Of a stretch of DNA of 64,000 nucleotides, positions 37,401-52,400 are shown piece by piece. Both the position numbers and the translations under genes were made by a program. Location of the stretch: NCBI GenBank assembly GCA_024734495.1, contig JALMQS010000055.1, forward strand, positions 8,241,386-8,305,385, given 5' to 3'. Origin of the DNA: Forficula auricularia. Its lineage: Eukaryota; Arthropoda; Insecta; Dermaptera; Forficulidae. Under the pieces are notes generated by a model. The model made no database searches. It saw only the letters and a list, made by a program, of their open reading frames with translations, and had not been told where the DNA came from. The stretch's first letter is position 1; each line of letters begins with the position of its first letter.

Positions 37401-40400
37401 CACCCTGTATATGATCTGTCTCCAAAAAAAACAACTTCCAACTTATTAAAGTTTATTTTGATTTAATTAAAAACGTTATTTCTAGTTTATTTTTCGAGAT
37501 CTTTACGAAAAGATGGTTAATGGAAAAATGTATTTATATTGGATAGTTTGATTGATAATTTTATATCTCTTTTGGCTTAATAATACAAAATTCATGTTTT
37601 TCGAACAGTGGCTTAAAAAAATAAAAATAAAGATTTTCCTTTTTTAACGATTTTTTTTTTGTTTGACAGAAAGGATTAAAGTCGAAGTGAGTGTCCCCGC
37701 CTGAGTTTTTCCGCGATGAGCAATGGGCTCGGGTGTGGTCGCACCTGGTAAGCAAGGGCGTTCATGATGATGCTGTAGGGTACAAGCGCCAGCGGATGGA
37801 TTTCGCGCATCAGCACGTTCGCTGGTATCTTGTGGAATTGGATGTACTCGAGGAAGTTGGCCATCACATCCTTCAGCTGCGTGTTCGGGTTACTGTCGCA
37901 GTATTTCTTGCCCCACATCAATGCAGCCTATAAGTGGGAGGAGGACGAAACAATTTAGTTCAAACGCCCTCAAGTATTTTATTTATGGAAAAGATTTAGT
38001 TTGCCTAGAATAGCAGAGTTGATGATTCATAAAGAGAAACAAATGAGGTTGTTCTCTGCTTGATGCAAATATACACCCATTTATGCGATTATCATAGCCT
38101 CCACATGAAATCTTAAGCGGGCCCCTTATTATGAAATAAGTAGGTGTTTTTATGAAGTGGAAAATGTTGGTCACCCTATGCATTTTTTTTAACATACCCC
38201 CTTAAAAAATATGTCACTGCAGGACCCGGGATCCACAGGTGTACTTGGATCCCCCTTGACATTATGTAATTTTTGAAAACATGAACTGTACTTTTACATA
38301 TATGATCAAGATAAGATATGTGCAGAAAACTGGGAGGAATTCACTAATTGACAGCCTTTAATAATAAATTTGAATTTTGGAGTGGAAAAGGTGAGTTTTT
38401 GCGGAAACAGTCAAAATACTTCAATTTTCAACTAGCGATTGAGCCCGAACAGTTGGTCGGAGAAAAAAAAACTAAATGATAAAATTTGTAGGAAATTGAT
38501 GTACTTTGATTTTGAATATGGAGGTTATTTAGGAATAGTTGATAGTTTTCGAGTTATAAGCAAAAAACCGACAGAAAATGAGATTTTTTTTACCCTTTTT
38601 TGCATTTTTGACAATGTTCCGTCACGAAATTTTGTTAGCAAACCTCAGATTCGGATTCAGCACACCAAAAAACTAGGATGGAAGAAATCAAAACTAGCCC
38701 AAAACTTTGGCCCTTTTGATTTAATTGGACTATCACATTCAAAAGAAATTTCCTTAAAATTAAAGATTACAGCACTAAATGCAAAAAATAATTTTGGCGA
38801 TCGAATTTAATTTAATAAAAGAATGTATACCAAATTCATCACTTTTCTTTACTTTTTGTTTTATTGAGTTAATCGATTTGGCAAGTGAGTGGCTCACTAA
38901 CTCACTATGTAATATATTATAGTCCTATTATATATGTACATATATTATGTATATTTGCATCAGGCAGGAAAACCTCATTAATTAAAAAAAAATTATTATT
39001 TTTAATTTATATCGTACCTGAAATTTAGTAAATTCATCTGCTCTGAGTTCGTCTCGTGCTAAAATTAATCGCACCACGTGTTGAGGTAGAAGGGTAAAAG
39101 AACCGAGGTTGAGGACCTCGTTTCCATGTTCATCCACGAATTCTAAAACCTACAAGGGAAGACAAAAATACAAATAAAGATTTTAATCATGGATATAATA
39201 GATTTTTTATTTTTATTATTTACTTATTATTTATTTTATATAAAATCAATACATTTTATTCACAATTACGACTATTTAAGGCTAATATGTTTATTTCGTA
39301 ATTTAGTTTTAGTTGCTAGTATTTTGTTATTTATTTTAGTAAAACTGCCATCAGGTGATCCCCTGGGAGCGATGCAGCCATTCTAACAGAAAGTTTAAGA
39401 CTGCACTTACAAAATTCAAAGTGGTCATCAAGGCCGATTAAATACGTAATTTTTGCGAGTTATGGTATATGAATGTGTTTTTATGTTCTTCCATCAGGTT
39501 ATACTTAATTTGGTTTAGTTTGGTGGATTCCAGAGGCCATGGATCCCAACAGGCCCTGTTTCGTTGGGCTATCTAAACTCAGGTTGGATCGATCGTACAG
39601 TTGGGGTTGGTTTTTATTCGAGATTCCCCAAGTAACAAAAATCCAACCGAAGCTAGGGAAGATAATTTAGAAAAATACTTGTTTGTAATTATAAATTATT
39701 ATTCACAATTGCAATGAAATTTATTTGAAACCTGGTGTCTATATCTTACTTTATCATTTTATTCCTTTCATAGCACTTCTTCAAATAAATAGACTTTTCG
39801 TCTTCCATTTTAATTTTTTAGGGCTCCCATTTGTCGTTACCAATATAGTTTTAATCCATTTGCTTTTTTTTTTATCAAACGGACTCCAACAACCCGTTGG
39901 GATTTAACAACAACATTGATAAAATTCCCTTTCACCCCTATTTTCCTTCCAAGGACAGTTTTGGGTTAATAAAATTATTTTGTCATCTTTTACTGCATAT
40001 CTTTGCATATTTAAACATATTATACTGCATATTACTTGCATATTTCAGCATTTTCAACTGCATATTTTATGACATATTTAGCTAGTTTTTACTGCATAAA
40101 AATCCGGTCTCTAATACGTATTATAATTATAGTAGGGAAGGCGACCACTGACCCGCAGGTCACATTTGAGTGACCCACTTCTTTTTTAGTTACTTTTACT
40201 ACTACTACATTTTTATTTACCCAATAGTGTTCAGTTATGTAACTAGAAATAGAACTTCTAGGCACCCCACACTTTAAAATTTAAGAAACAAAAAATCATA
40301 GTACATTATTTAACGATGAATAATATCTGAGAAACGTTTTAGCGTTGTGTAAACTATTTCTCGAAGTAGCAAACTAGACACTATAAATTATGTTTAATTA

Positions 40401-43400
40401 GTACTTGGCATTTTATAACAGTTAGGATAATTTAGGAATTTTTCGCCTATAGATCCATATTATTTAATATTCGTGTAAATTGAGAATTTTGTCAAAAAAG
40501 CACCTGGAATCACCTTGGTGTAGAAGTGAGCGCTGCGTCTGTAAAGCTGACAACTACAATGTCGAACCTTTCTCATCAACATTAATATGATACGTAAATG
40601 TGTGGCTCACTTCTATTTTTTCTAATTCAGGTATCAAAAATGTCAATTGAGAAGGTTCGTTATTCATTTATATAGCCTTTAAAAATACTTTAATTCGTTA
40701 ACTAAATATCTCATAAAAACAGATTTAAGGAAATTTGCTCCAAAAGAGTATGGTATTCGAACTAGCGTCCTTAATATATGGAGCGGCTTTCTGCACTCTA
40801 GCCAAATGTGTACCTTTTGAACTAGAGACTTGGTACATTTATACTGGATATATCTTTCGGCGGAAGCAAGAAGAGCGCAGACAGTGTCTACATTAATACA
40901 ACATTGAACGAATCCAGCACAGGCTCTTCGCAATTCATCCAGGCCATAGTAATCGGCTGCATTCATCACTCCTAAAAAAATATACATATATATATATTTA
41001 ATATATTAAAATATATATAGATCCTCTTTTAAATCAAAATAATTTAGTATACAAATTTATTGTTTAGATTCTCACGAAACATACATAGAACAAACAATAT
41101 TTAAAATCTAGAATTTAAGAAAAGTCTAGAACAAAATATTCCGAGACACAATTTTGACTTTTCTAAACCCAAAATTTTAGATAAAGAGGGGAATTTAGAA
41201 AAAAATTTAAACATCCGATTCATTCAATTAACAAAACGTCAGATTCCGACTGTTTTTCTAATATTTACCATATAAGAAATTATTACGGAAAAATACCTAC
41301 TTTTAAAATTGAATTAAATTTTTTGTCAACACGTTCATTATCTAACGAGGTATTAATTTATTGGCTTTACCTAAAAATCCAAAATTCGTTTTTTTAAAAA
41401 AAATAGAGTTTTAAATGAGCTTTTGTAGACAGTTGTTTGGCGGTCTGAGTGAGATTTTGATTTTATCTCCTTGATAATTCTACAGAGAAGTAAATCAAAT
41501 AAAATAATTCAATAATATTATCTTAATTAACGCTTTAAAATCTTTTTAAAAAAAAATTGTCTTAGTACTTTTAATTATTTAATAAAAAAAATTATTTATT
41601 TAATATTATTAAAATTGCTTTGCCATCTCTCGCTGTTGCTAGAGGGTAGAGACCCAGTAGGTGTTTGAATTTATCTAATATAATCGTATTACTAATTATT
41701 TTTTATATTAATATATCGTTTATTTAAATATATTAAATATATTAATATGTTAAAAGATATTATTATTTCAATATTCACTCTAGTGAATGGATTTAATCAA
41801 GAATCAAAAACAAATAATGCGTCCCTCATGCCGAGGGGCGAGCGTCACAGACTCTCGGAATAAGAGATCAAAATAATTATAAATGATATGGAAATTGATC
41901 TCATTTTATTAATTTTCTATCTGAAGGTTCACAGTATCTTTTTAAAATAAGAAAATAGCATTTTGACATAGAATTTTCTAATTTAAAAGAAATTGTATGA
42001 AAAGATTCAACCTCTTCTCTGCGGGAGCGAATCAACTAGAAATACCAAAAGTTTTTATTTTTTTTCTCATTAGATATTTATTCAAATCTATTGAAATGTA
42101 ATATCTGAGTATTATCTACTTTTATCTTTTATATAAAATTATTTTGATTTGGATATTTGCATTTCAAAGGGTAGTTTATTTAAAGCCTAATTTGAAAAAA
42201 CGCCAATAACTCATTCGAAATAATTTTTAAAAATATGAAATTAATATATATTATAAAACAATTAATTATTAATAATTTAATTCAATTTTGAACGAAATCG
42301 ATTAAGTAGTTTTTGAGAAAATCGTCGAAAACCCCAAAAACCGTCTTGAAAGGCCGTTTTAGAAACATTTTAAAATTGACCTCCATGTCACAAGTCAATG
42401 TTTCGTTTCATATAACTTTTAAAACTTTTTTCAAAGGCATCTCGTGCTTTCAAAAAACATCGTTTTTTGACGATTCAAATGGTTTTTGACCATTTTCTCA
42501 AAAATTACTTGATCGATTTCGTTGAAATTTGAATTATATAATTAATAATTAATTGTTTTGTAATATCTACTTAATTTCATATTTTTAAAAATTATTTCGA
42601 AGGAGTTATTGGCGTTTTTTTAAATAAGGCTTCAAATAAACTACCCTTTGAAATGCAAATATCCTAATCAAAATAATTTTATATAAAAGAGAAAAGGTAA
42701 TAACACACAGATATGAAATTTCAAAAGATTTAATCAATTATTCAATGAGAGAAAAAATAAAACTTAATGGCATTTCTAGTTGATTCGCTCCCAGTGAGAA
42801 GAAATTGAATCCTTTCATAGAACCTCTTTTAAACTACAAAATTTTTAATCAAAATGTTTTTTTTCTTATATTAAAAAGGTACTCTGAACATCCAGATATA
42901 TGAAATCGATAAAATAATATCGATTTCTTTCTTATTTATAATTCTTTTGGTTTGTTATATCAAGAGGTTATGTCGCGATCAGAGACATTTGTTATTGATT
43001 CAAGCCCATTCACTCTACGATATTGGAATATCTTTTAACATGTAAACTATTTATTTTAGACATTTCACTCATATGAACTTTTCTGTTGTAAATTAAATCT
43101 TCTTTAATAAAGTTCATTATATAAATTTGTGTACCTCAAAGGGCTAGGCAGTATTGGTGAAATTTATGTAGAAAGTTGGATAAATACTGCTCTAACGCAC
43201 AAGATATGTTACATAAAGGAAGTTCAAAATATTTTGATAAATTACCGAGTAGAGTCCTTGGCTGAAGCGTGACACAGCCTGTGTGAATGTACTCGATGAG
43301 CTGCCGGAAGACATCCGGTTCGAATTCTTCGATAATGAGGGTGTGGTGCTGATTCGACTGCGGCTGGCCGGAAAGGACAATTCATCCACTCAAGTTATTA

Positions 43401-46400
43401 ATTCTAAGTATATTTCAATCAACTCCACCTTGTAGAACTTATTCCGAGGAATAATATAACTTTATTTCATAATTACTTATTATTTTATTTCTTAATTACT
43501 CAAACTAAACAAAAATCGCAATATCGCAAAAAAATTGTCATTAATTTATTTAAAAAAATACTTCAAGAGAATAAAATTCATTTTAATTTTTTTAATCTTT
43601 TAAATCGAATGGAAAATAAAATATATTTATAATCTTTTTGAATTATTTTTCTTGTTCTGTTAGTGAAAATCCGTGTATCAATACAGGCAGAGACACGAAG
43701 AATTTCATGCTGAAAAAGTACGTATCCATTATATGTGGAAAATATGAAACCATTTTTAGACCTAATTTTGACCAATATGAAGGAAAAACTTATTTAATTA
43801 TTAAATTAATTAAAAATACCGTTGTGTGCTATACCTGTTTTTTCAAATGAGCCTGTTAAAGCCGAGCTGGTGTAAGTCCATTTTTTGAAAAACTAAAATG
43901 TATTTTCAGTACGGAAAACTATTTAGGGAAATGGTACTCTAAGTCCTAATCCTAATAATTGAATTTCTTATATCAAGTATACTAAAAGTTAGCTAAATGA
44001 TATTAGTGTGACTTACACAACTTCGGATTTAACAGGCTCAAATATAAAACTTGAAATAACCTACTTAATAAAATTTCAAATTGTCGATACAAACCGATTT
44101 AAGATTTTAAAAGAAAATCACTAGAGATTGCTATTTATTAAATCTAATCTGTTTTAGTTAATTTTTATTTTTGTTACCTCGCAGGACAAGCTATTAAGCG
44201 CGGATTGCTTTTTGATACTTGGGTTAAATCTCTGGTAGAGTTTAATAAAAATTGTCTATAACAACTCGGATTTTAATAAATGCCAATCTTGTGATTTTTC
44301 CAATAAATTAAATTTTATTTCAATCAGTTTTCAATAATAAAAATGGAACAAAAGTAAAATTTTTTCAAAACTTGGTACTATCGGCAAGAGTCACCCTAAT
44401 AATAAACAATTGGTAATTTATATTTAACTTTAATTATATTTAGAAAAATTATATTTTCTGCCCTCTTGAACCCGAAACTAAAGCTAGAGGAGAGAAAATC
44501 TATTCAGTTCTAGGAATAAAAAAAATTACACAAATGAACTTTATATGACTCTGTTCTTGAGTTAACGCGGGGATTGGAATCGAGACAAACTGACGTACAT
44601 ACATACAGACATACAGAAAAAGCCTGGTTGAAAATTACTTTTCTTCAGGTTTCAGACATTTTCTCAAAATCAAACGAAAAAGAATGAATTTAAAAACTAG
44701 ATAAACCCTCAAATATGGGGGAGACAAAAATATATTTAGATTTAATTAACCTGAAATCCAAATATTTTTCCAATCTATATATGAGGCATTTACAGGCCAA
44801 AAAGTTTAACTCTTGTTTTTGTATTTTTAAAAATATTTGTGCCACCAAGAATTTTTTTATCTTTTTTGAACTTTTTATACTTAAAATACACCTCTAAATG
44901 ACTATTTTTGATATTCGATTAATAATTAAATAGGTGTTTATTTCAGAAGCTAATCAGAATTTTTTTTCAAAATATTCTAAAACCCATTCAGATCTAAGCT
45001 ACATAAATATAATATAATATACTTCACAATCTTTATTTGATTTTATATTTGTAATTTAAATAAATTTGAAACGAAAGAAGGGCAAAAAATATTAAATCTT
45101 GGTATCTTGGTATCGAAGGGTTCTCCCTCTCAGGAGTCGAACCCAAGCACCAAGTCAGTTTTCCAGGCAGTTGGTTTGACCCTAGAGATGAAATTCCTTC
45201 TGAGAAATTCGTATATGGAAATCTTAAAAAAGTTAAAGTTATAAAAAACCTGATATATAAAATTTAGCTTTCGACTAAAAATAATTTTCAGTATAAAATG
45301 TTTATTATAATTAATTCGGACTATTCTATCAATTTTTCATAAAATTAAAATTATAAAGGCCTCAAATTGTCGAATTAATTATATTTTTAAGTTTAAAAAC
45401 AACCTGTATTATAATAAGTCATTCAATAAGTACGTAGGATGACACATAGATGGCGTTACTAGAATTTTTCCATATGATTTTTATTTAGTGCTAACCTTCA
45501 AACGATACGTGTATAAATTTGACAGCAATCTGACTATTGATTCGTGAGTTATAGCATTTTGTGTGAAGCAACTTTTGTTATTGAAAAAAAAGTGAATTTC
45601 GAGTTTTAATAAAGTATTGCTTTTTGATGAAAAAAATACAGTGGAAACCAAACAATGGCTTGATAACATTATCCGAACTCTGCTCCATCGAGACAAATGG
45701 TAGAGAAGTGGAGTGCTGAATTTAAACGTGGTCGTACCAGCACAAATGAAGCAGAGCGCAGTGAACGCCCAAAAGAGGCTGTTATTCCAGAAAACATAAA
45801 AAAAATCCACAAATTGGTTATGAACGATCGCAAATTAAAGGTGCACGAGCTAGCTGACTTTGTAAAGATGTCAGATGGTAGTGTTTTTACCATTTTACAC
45901 GAACATTTGTGTATGCGAAAGCTCAACCAAACCAAAAACAACAACGAATCGATGCTTCAGAGGAGTGTTTGGCGCTGCTAAACCGCAATAAAATGGAATT
46001 CTATCGTCGATATGTGACAATGGATGAGACATGGCTTCACTATTACACTCCAGAATCCAAAAGAAGTCCAATGATGAAGTAATCGCTGAAACTGAGGCCT
46101 ATTTTGACGAGAAAGTGAAATCGTACTATAGAAGTGGTATCGAAAAGTTGGAAAATTGCTATACTCGTATCGCCCTAGAAGGCAACTATGTTGAATAATA
46201 AAATCGAGTTTTGTCAAAATTTTGTTTTTTTCTTACTTATCCTACGATACGACTTATTGAATGACCTGTTATCTGATCAATTTTCTCTATTATAGAATTT
46301 ATTTTGAGTCAAGCCTATGTAAGAGGGTCAACACCAGACCTCTATACAATGTATAAATAAATAAGTGTTGAATAATTAATAAAATTTAAAAAATGTTAAG

Positions 46401-49400
46401 TGTTGATGTGAAAGGTGAAAAGTGATAGTATTTCCCATTTGATTCAATCCGAAAGAATCTTCCAAATCAAATGTTGTGTAGGTAATTCAATGAGGACCAT
46501 ATTAAGACATAAAGTGAGAACAAATGAATTATGTTTATTGTAAGAACAAACAAAAATAAAATTAAACATCACACTTAAGAAACGTTAGTGACGCATGCGT
46601 GTGGACCATCATGCTACAATCGGATTAGATCACAGACATATAAAAATTGCAACAATTATTTTTTTCCTTTGATCAGAGCTTCTTCTTTATCGAAGATCAT
46701 TCATATTTCTTGTCATCTTCTTTTGTTTCCCCCCTCTTTCTCTAAATTGATTATTTTCAAAATTATTGTATTTTTGGTGCAGTCGTATTAATTTGTTTCT
46801 GATGCTTTTGTAATATTTTTAACATGCAGGCACGTACCTAGGAGGAAAGGGAAATGAAATTATTTAATTAGTACTTTAGGGTATTCAAACTACAGGTGTA
46901 AATTGAAGTAAAATAACTTCGAAGTTTTACTAAAAATCATAAAATAATTTATTTTTTGGAGTCAAATCAATGGAGTGACTTCAGAAGTCTGCTTAAACTT
47001 TTTTATCTTATTTTAAATGTTGTGGTTCAGAGTTTTATCAAATAAACAAAGAAAAAATGTTTAAATATTATGCTTTTATTTTCAACGTATTCAAATGGAA
47101 GAAAAGGAATCTAAGCCGTTGATGTGACTTCAAAAAGTAAATTATTTTATCATTTTTAGCAAATATTTTAAGTTTTCTTACCACTTGCCATAAGTATGAA
47201 TCTTAATAACAATTTAAATGAATTAATCTTTCGAAGTATACACTTCTATCGCGTTTTATTCCTGGAATAGAAACACATCCTTTTTTTTACGTAGGCTTAT
47301 TAATTGGTCATTTGTTAAATATATTTTGCGTCTGTCAATAAAAATCTACACTTATTAAAATGGAGACAGACGTGATTTTTTGTAGTTTTAGAACCCACTA
47401 ATAGTTCATGACAAATAAAATTAATTTACTAAAATAAAGAAATTTAAATTATTAATTTAAAACCCTCTATGGAGTCCTCTGTAGCCAGCAAGATACCCAC
47501 CCAAGGCGGGCTTCACAGTTGGTATATTATAAACCAGAGCTTCTTAAACTTTTTAAATTCATGACCCCCTTTTTATCATCGAGATATTTTCATGACCCCA
47601 TGTTATAAATAATTATAAAATAAAGATATAAAAATAAATATTCTCCCTTAGATAATTTATTTTTTCGTAAACAGTTTTAGGATTTGTCTCAAGTATATAA
47701 AGGACGTTATATTAGTATTCTGTGCGTTTGTGGCATATTTGAATTCTGAAATAGCTTAATGATGAAATTTCAATGCGAAAACGCTATTATGATGCGCTTA
47801 GTGGTATCTTTCAATATGTAAATATAATTTACATTTAACCAGTATTACGATTTTATAATTGCGCTGTACATAAAATATAATAATATTATATCAAATTAGA
47901 GATAAATAAGAGATTATACTAATGTTTCTTTAAATTTATGTATCTGAATTTAAATTTTCGTGACCCCAAAATTTCTCTTTGGGACCCCATTTTGGATCGC
48001 GTCCTATAGTTTAAGAAACGCCGTTATAAACGATTCCCATTGCTTAAGTTGGTTTCTAATTGCTTACGAATTCGGCCGCTTTGAAATTCAAAGATGGCAG
48101 CACTAGACAGCAACGCCTGTATTTAGACAACCAATCTAGAGGAAGAATTGATACGGTTCCAGTGTTTTTTCTTTAGGGGTTTGAGAAGGAAATATTATAT
48201 CAAAACTATTCTAACGATTTCACCACTAAGAGCTGAGATTTAATGTTGGGGCCAATCGTCTGAAAGATTTGATGATAAAGGTCTTTTTAAAAATAATTAA
48301 TTTTCAATCAAGTCAATATTTTAGTTGTTTAGTCCATAGAATAATTCAAAAATAATTATTCCTCAAAATTTCTATATTTTGGAAGTTTTTAAAATAATCT
48401 AATATTATTGAAAATAGTTTAAATCTAAAAAATTCAACTAGAAATGATTTTTGAATAAGAAAACTCGTAAAGAAGACTGCATCACGTAAACAAATTTTTA
48501 GAGCTTTTTTTAGATAATTTTTTATTTTATTATTTATTATAGTTATATTTCAAAGGTTTTTAAGAAAATAGTGAACCTAAATTATCATAATATCTAAGAA
48601 TTTTCAAAATCAATTTTTATATAATGTTTTTTTACCCATTGCACCCACCCATTTTTGAATTTTTTTTAGGTACGTGCCTGGTGACATGCATTGTAAGTCT
48701 TTTATTTGATTCATCTACAAAGATAAAGAAATGTTTGTTTTAATGAAATTTAACACTGTGTATTATTCACGCATCTACAAAAAGTGAAAAATTAGTATGT
48801 TAATGAGAAAAAATTGTTGAATTGCTAAAAAAATCGAATGTGCACCCTAGAGAAAGAGAAAGAGAGTAGAGAAAGTGTGTCTGAAATAGATTAGATGGAA
48901 AAATCTAAATTTGCCTGTTTACCTCTTGAATAGGAGCCAATTGTTGCGAATAACCACCGCGCTGATGGCCGGTTGGGGGAACGGGAAATACATCAATCAG
49001 TACTGGACACAACACAGCCAACAGGTTATCAGGGTATCATTACTGTATGTTTATTTATTTATTTAATCAACAGCTCGGAAGATATGCTTTGAAAGAATAG
49101 ACCCTCACCGAAAAACTTTTGTCTTTATGGGCTTAAATATAGGGTGGGGCAGAGCACTTTGCCTATTTAGAAATTCAATTAAGAAAAAAGTAACGCAGAT
49201 TTATATTTACTTCTTTGAACAGCATCAAGTACAACGTTCAAATTTTATGCTTACACAGTTTTAAAGACGATATCAGGCAAATGGCGGCCATTATTCTCAA
49301 TACACTACGTCATTTTCACTGATAAAATTGTCATATTTAAAACTATGTAAATATAAAATTTGAACGATGTACTTGATGTTGTTCAAAGAATTTAATATAT

Positions 49401-52400
49401 ATCTGCGTTACTTTTTTCTTAACTGAATTTCTAAACATGCAAAGTGCTCTTCCCCACCCTATACAAGAATATTAACATAATTAAACAGAAATTACTTAAA
49501 ACATGCTTGGAAATCAATTCTTGTTGAGTTTTTTAAGGGAATTTTAATATTATTTTTTCAGTGTTTTGTTTACAACACGTAAGAGTTTTAAGATATTTTT
49601 ATTCAAAACTCAAAGCTCCAAAAAAAAACATTTAATAAATTACTTAGAAGGTTTGTAATTTGTTTTTTTATTATATGAAACAGAAATATTTAATATAAAA
49701 ATATCTTCAAACTAATAGAGTAATTTTAAAGAATTAACATTATTTATTAGATAGATTCACTAAACAGTTTCGGTCACCCAATCTTGAACGAAATTTTCTA
49801 CTGAAGATGATCTATCAGGGGTGACCGAAACTGTTTAGTAAATTTATCTAATAAATAATGTTAATTGTGTAAAATTACTCTATTTATTTATTTTATGTGA
49901 CTGAATAAACCCTTATTTATACAATTAAATTCAGTCACTTAAGTTTTGGAAGAATCTTAGATATATGACGCGGTATTGAATAAAATTATTCAGTGTACGG
50001 AGATGATTTTCATACAGTAATGATACCAATAATAGTAATACATCTAGCATTCCATTTATCAATGAAATAAAAATAAAATAGATTATCAATTTAAGAATAA
50101 CTTTTATGGAAATGGAGGGGGATCAAGTTTCCAAAATATTACAACAAAAATCATTCATACGTAAACAATATACAAAGGGTAGATAGAGCCTGAGAGTTAA
50201 TTTAAGGGAGGTTTTTTATATATGATTTAATTATTTTTTTTAATTTATTTTTTTATTAATATTTGGATTGATGTATTTGTTTGACGGCAGGCTACCTGCT
50301 GTGCTGCATTTTGTAGATTAAGTAGAGGTTCGCTTGAGCGTTTCAAAAAGAGTCGTAGTTTATTCTCTCGCGGGGGTGGATCTTTTTTTCGCTGAGGGCT
50401 TGGCGCTTGATAAAGCATTTTATGGAATACCCTGGAAAACAAAAACAGATAATAAATTAAAGCTCGCGTGCGGCCGTCATGCGATCGTCCAACAAATAAA
50501 ATACTTAATTTTTATTAAAAGGTCAAGATTTACTATTAAAAACGATAAAATCGGATTTTTGAAATGGGGAGATATTTCTTCGATTCTACTTTTAATTCTA
50601 GAGATGTTGTTAGGGTTGGGCGAGGTGTGGTGACCGCCCAACCTATTAAATTAAGTAAGTGAGCAAAAAATATTGAAAAACCCAGTTGATAAAATTAAAA
50701 AAAGATATATCGCTTTCATTATTATAGGCCTATATATAATATACTTTATACCTAAATTATTAAAAAATAATATCTAAATTTTTCTTTGTGGCTGGTTATT
50801 GGGTACTTGGATTTGAAATAAATTATAAGTTAAATTTTCAAAGTGTTGCTACGTTTCGCAGTATATTTTTCTCCTTCCTTAGGCAATCTACAAAACAATA
50901 ACAACAATTGTAATCATATGAAACCATTAAACAAAACATAAATAAAATTTCCTCTTTTACAAAATTTAATTTTAAACTTAACCTCTTCGTAATATGTATA
51001 TAGTTCATTACACCATATGCCGATCCAATTTAAAACTATTGTCACAGCGAAACAATGACATTCGTTTCTTTTTTACCTACTCTTTTTTAAAAAACACAAT
51101 CGTATACAAGGCTTAACTGATACATAACTGAACAATAACAACACCAATTTAATATCTAAATTATACAAAAATCTGTATTACCTGAAATAATGCACATTTT
51201 TGCTGCCCGCCCTCCAAATTTATCTGCCCGGTGTTGCCTAACCGAAAAGAAAAAGCTAACACCGCCACCGGACGTTGTTTAATGACTGTGACATAAATTT
51301 ATGAAGAACTTGAAGAATTGTTTTTACTTCAAGTATATGGGCTTTGCTTAAGGATGTTGAGGTATAAAGTGAAATATATTTATACGTTTTCCAAATCAAA
51401 ATATTTTGTTTTCTTCGCTATTTCCCTGCCTTGTATCTCAAGTACGCCTAGGTCATTAGGCAATTTAAACATAAAAATAACTAAATTTCAGGGCATTTTG
51501 TGTTGTCAAGCTATTTTTTTGACCATTGGCTATGTTTCAGCTGGCCAGCCCTTTATTTGATTCATTCAACTCATTTGATCCTGTGTCAATCGTTAACTAA
51601 CAATCATTAGTCAAACGAACATTGGTTCAGATTGTCTGTTTGTATGTTTTTTATAATAATATTGATTCAAGAAGAACCAAAACCAAAAAGGTACAACCTC
51701 TGTAGTCCGAAGTAAACCCTTGCATCATAAGAAGAGATTTAGGGATTGGGTCATTGTCGAAGTTATCTGGCGGGTCTTGAAAGATTGAATGTTATATGTT
51801 GCTGGTAAGACGGTCAGGGGATGAGAGTTCCAGTGTCTAGAAGTCATGGGGACAAACGAGTTCGCGAATGCTTTTGTTCGGTTAGTATCTAATTTTAAGT
51901 ATTGTTAGAGTTCGTGGCTGTGATGAAACTGTACTAGATGAAGGAGGAGGTATCAGCCAAAGATGGAATCACTGGATTCAATAAAACACCTTTAATAAAA
52001 CGTTTCGGCCTGAATTTTATTTGGCCATCTTCAGTCAATTAGGAGTTATACATAAAATGCGGTACACATATGTGATCGAACCAAGCCTTGTCAAAAATAA
52101 AAATTTTTTTAGCTTCATGTAAATTTATAACGTGCCTGGACCCAAAAGTTTCACCATCTTTGGCTGATACCTCCTCCTTCATCTAGTGTAAACCGTGTAT
52201 TTCGCGCAAATGAAGCCTTTGGGGAGATTTTTGACTTTATCTAGTTATATGCAACTGGGATTAAGTGTCTTAAATGTGGACGATTATAATGATGCAGTGT
52301 GGTGATTTCTCGAGTATGTCTACCTGCTTCTGGCGGCTAGGACCGCTTTGACGGCACACACCGGCTCTCTGGTCTCTCCCACAAGAAAAGTGACATCGCA

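Larger units (their letters stand above)
46827..48680. mobile_element. 1.85-kb TIR element with nested hAT
   Basis: The left end CAGGCACGTACCTAGG is mirrored by aggtacgtgcctg at the right. Flanks ttaacatg and gtgacatg are similar over 8 bp, which would suit hAT. The interior is non-coding and carries a Helitron-like end and a complete short hAT element. Confidence 0.65.

Noticed and set aside
38439..38810. 123-codon + strand frame
   Set aside because: It lies in a dispersed repeat whose other copy (4990-5330) does not keep the frame. No domain or splice context.
45697..45981. Active mariner transposase
   Set aside because: Frameshifted and missing the catalytic core between the first Asp motif and the C-terminus.
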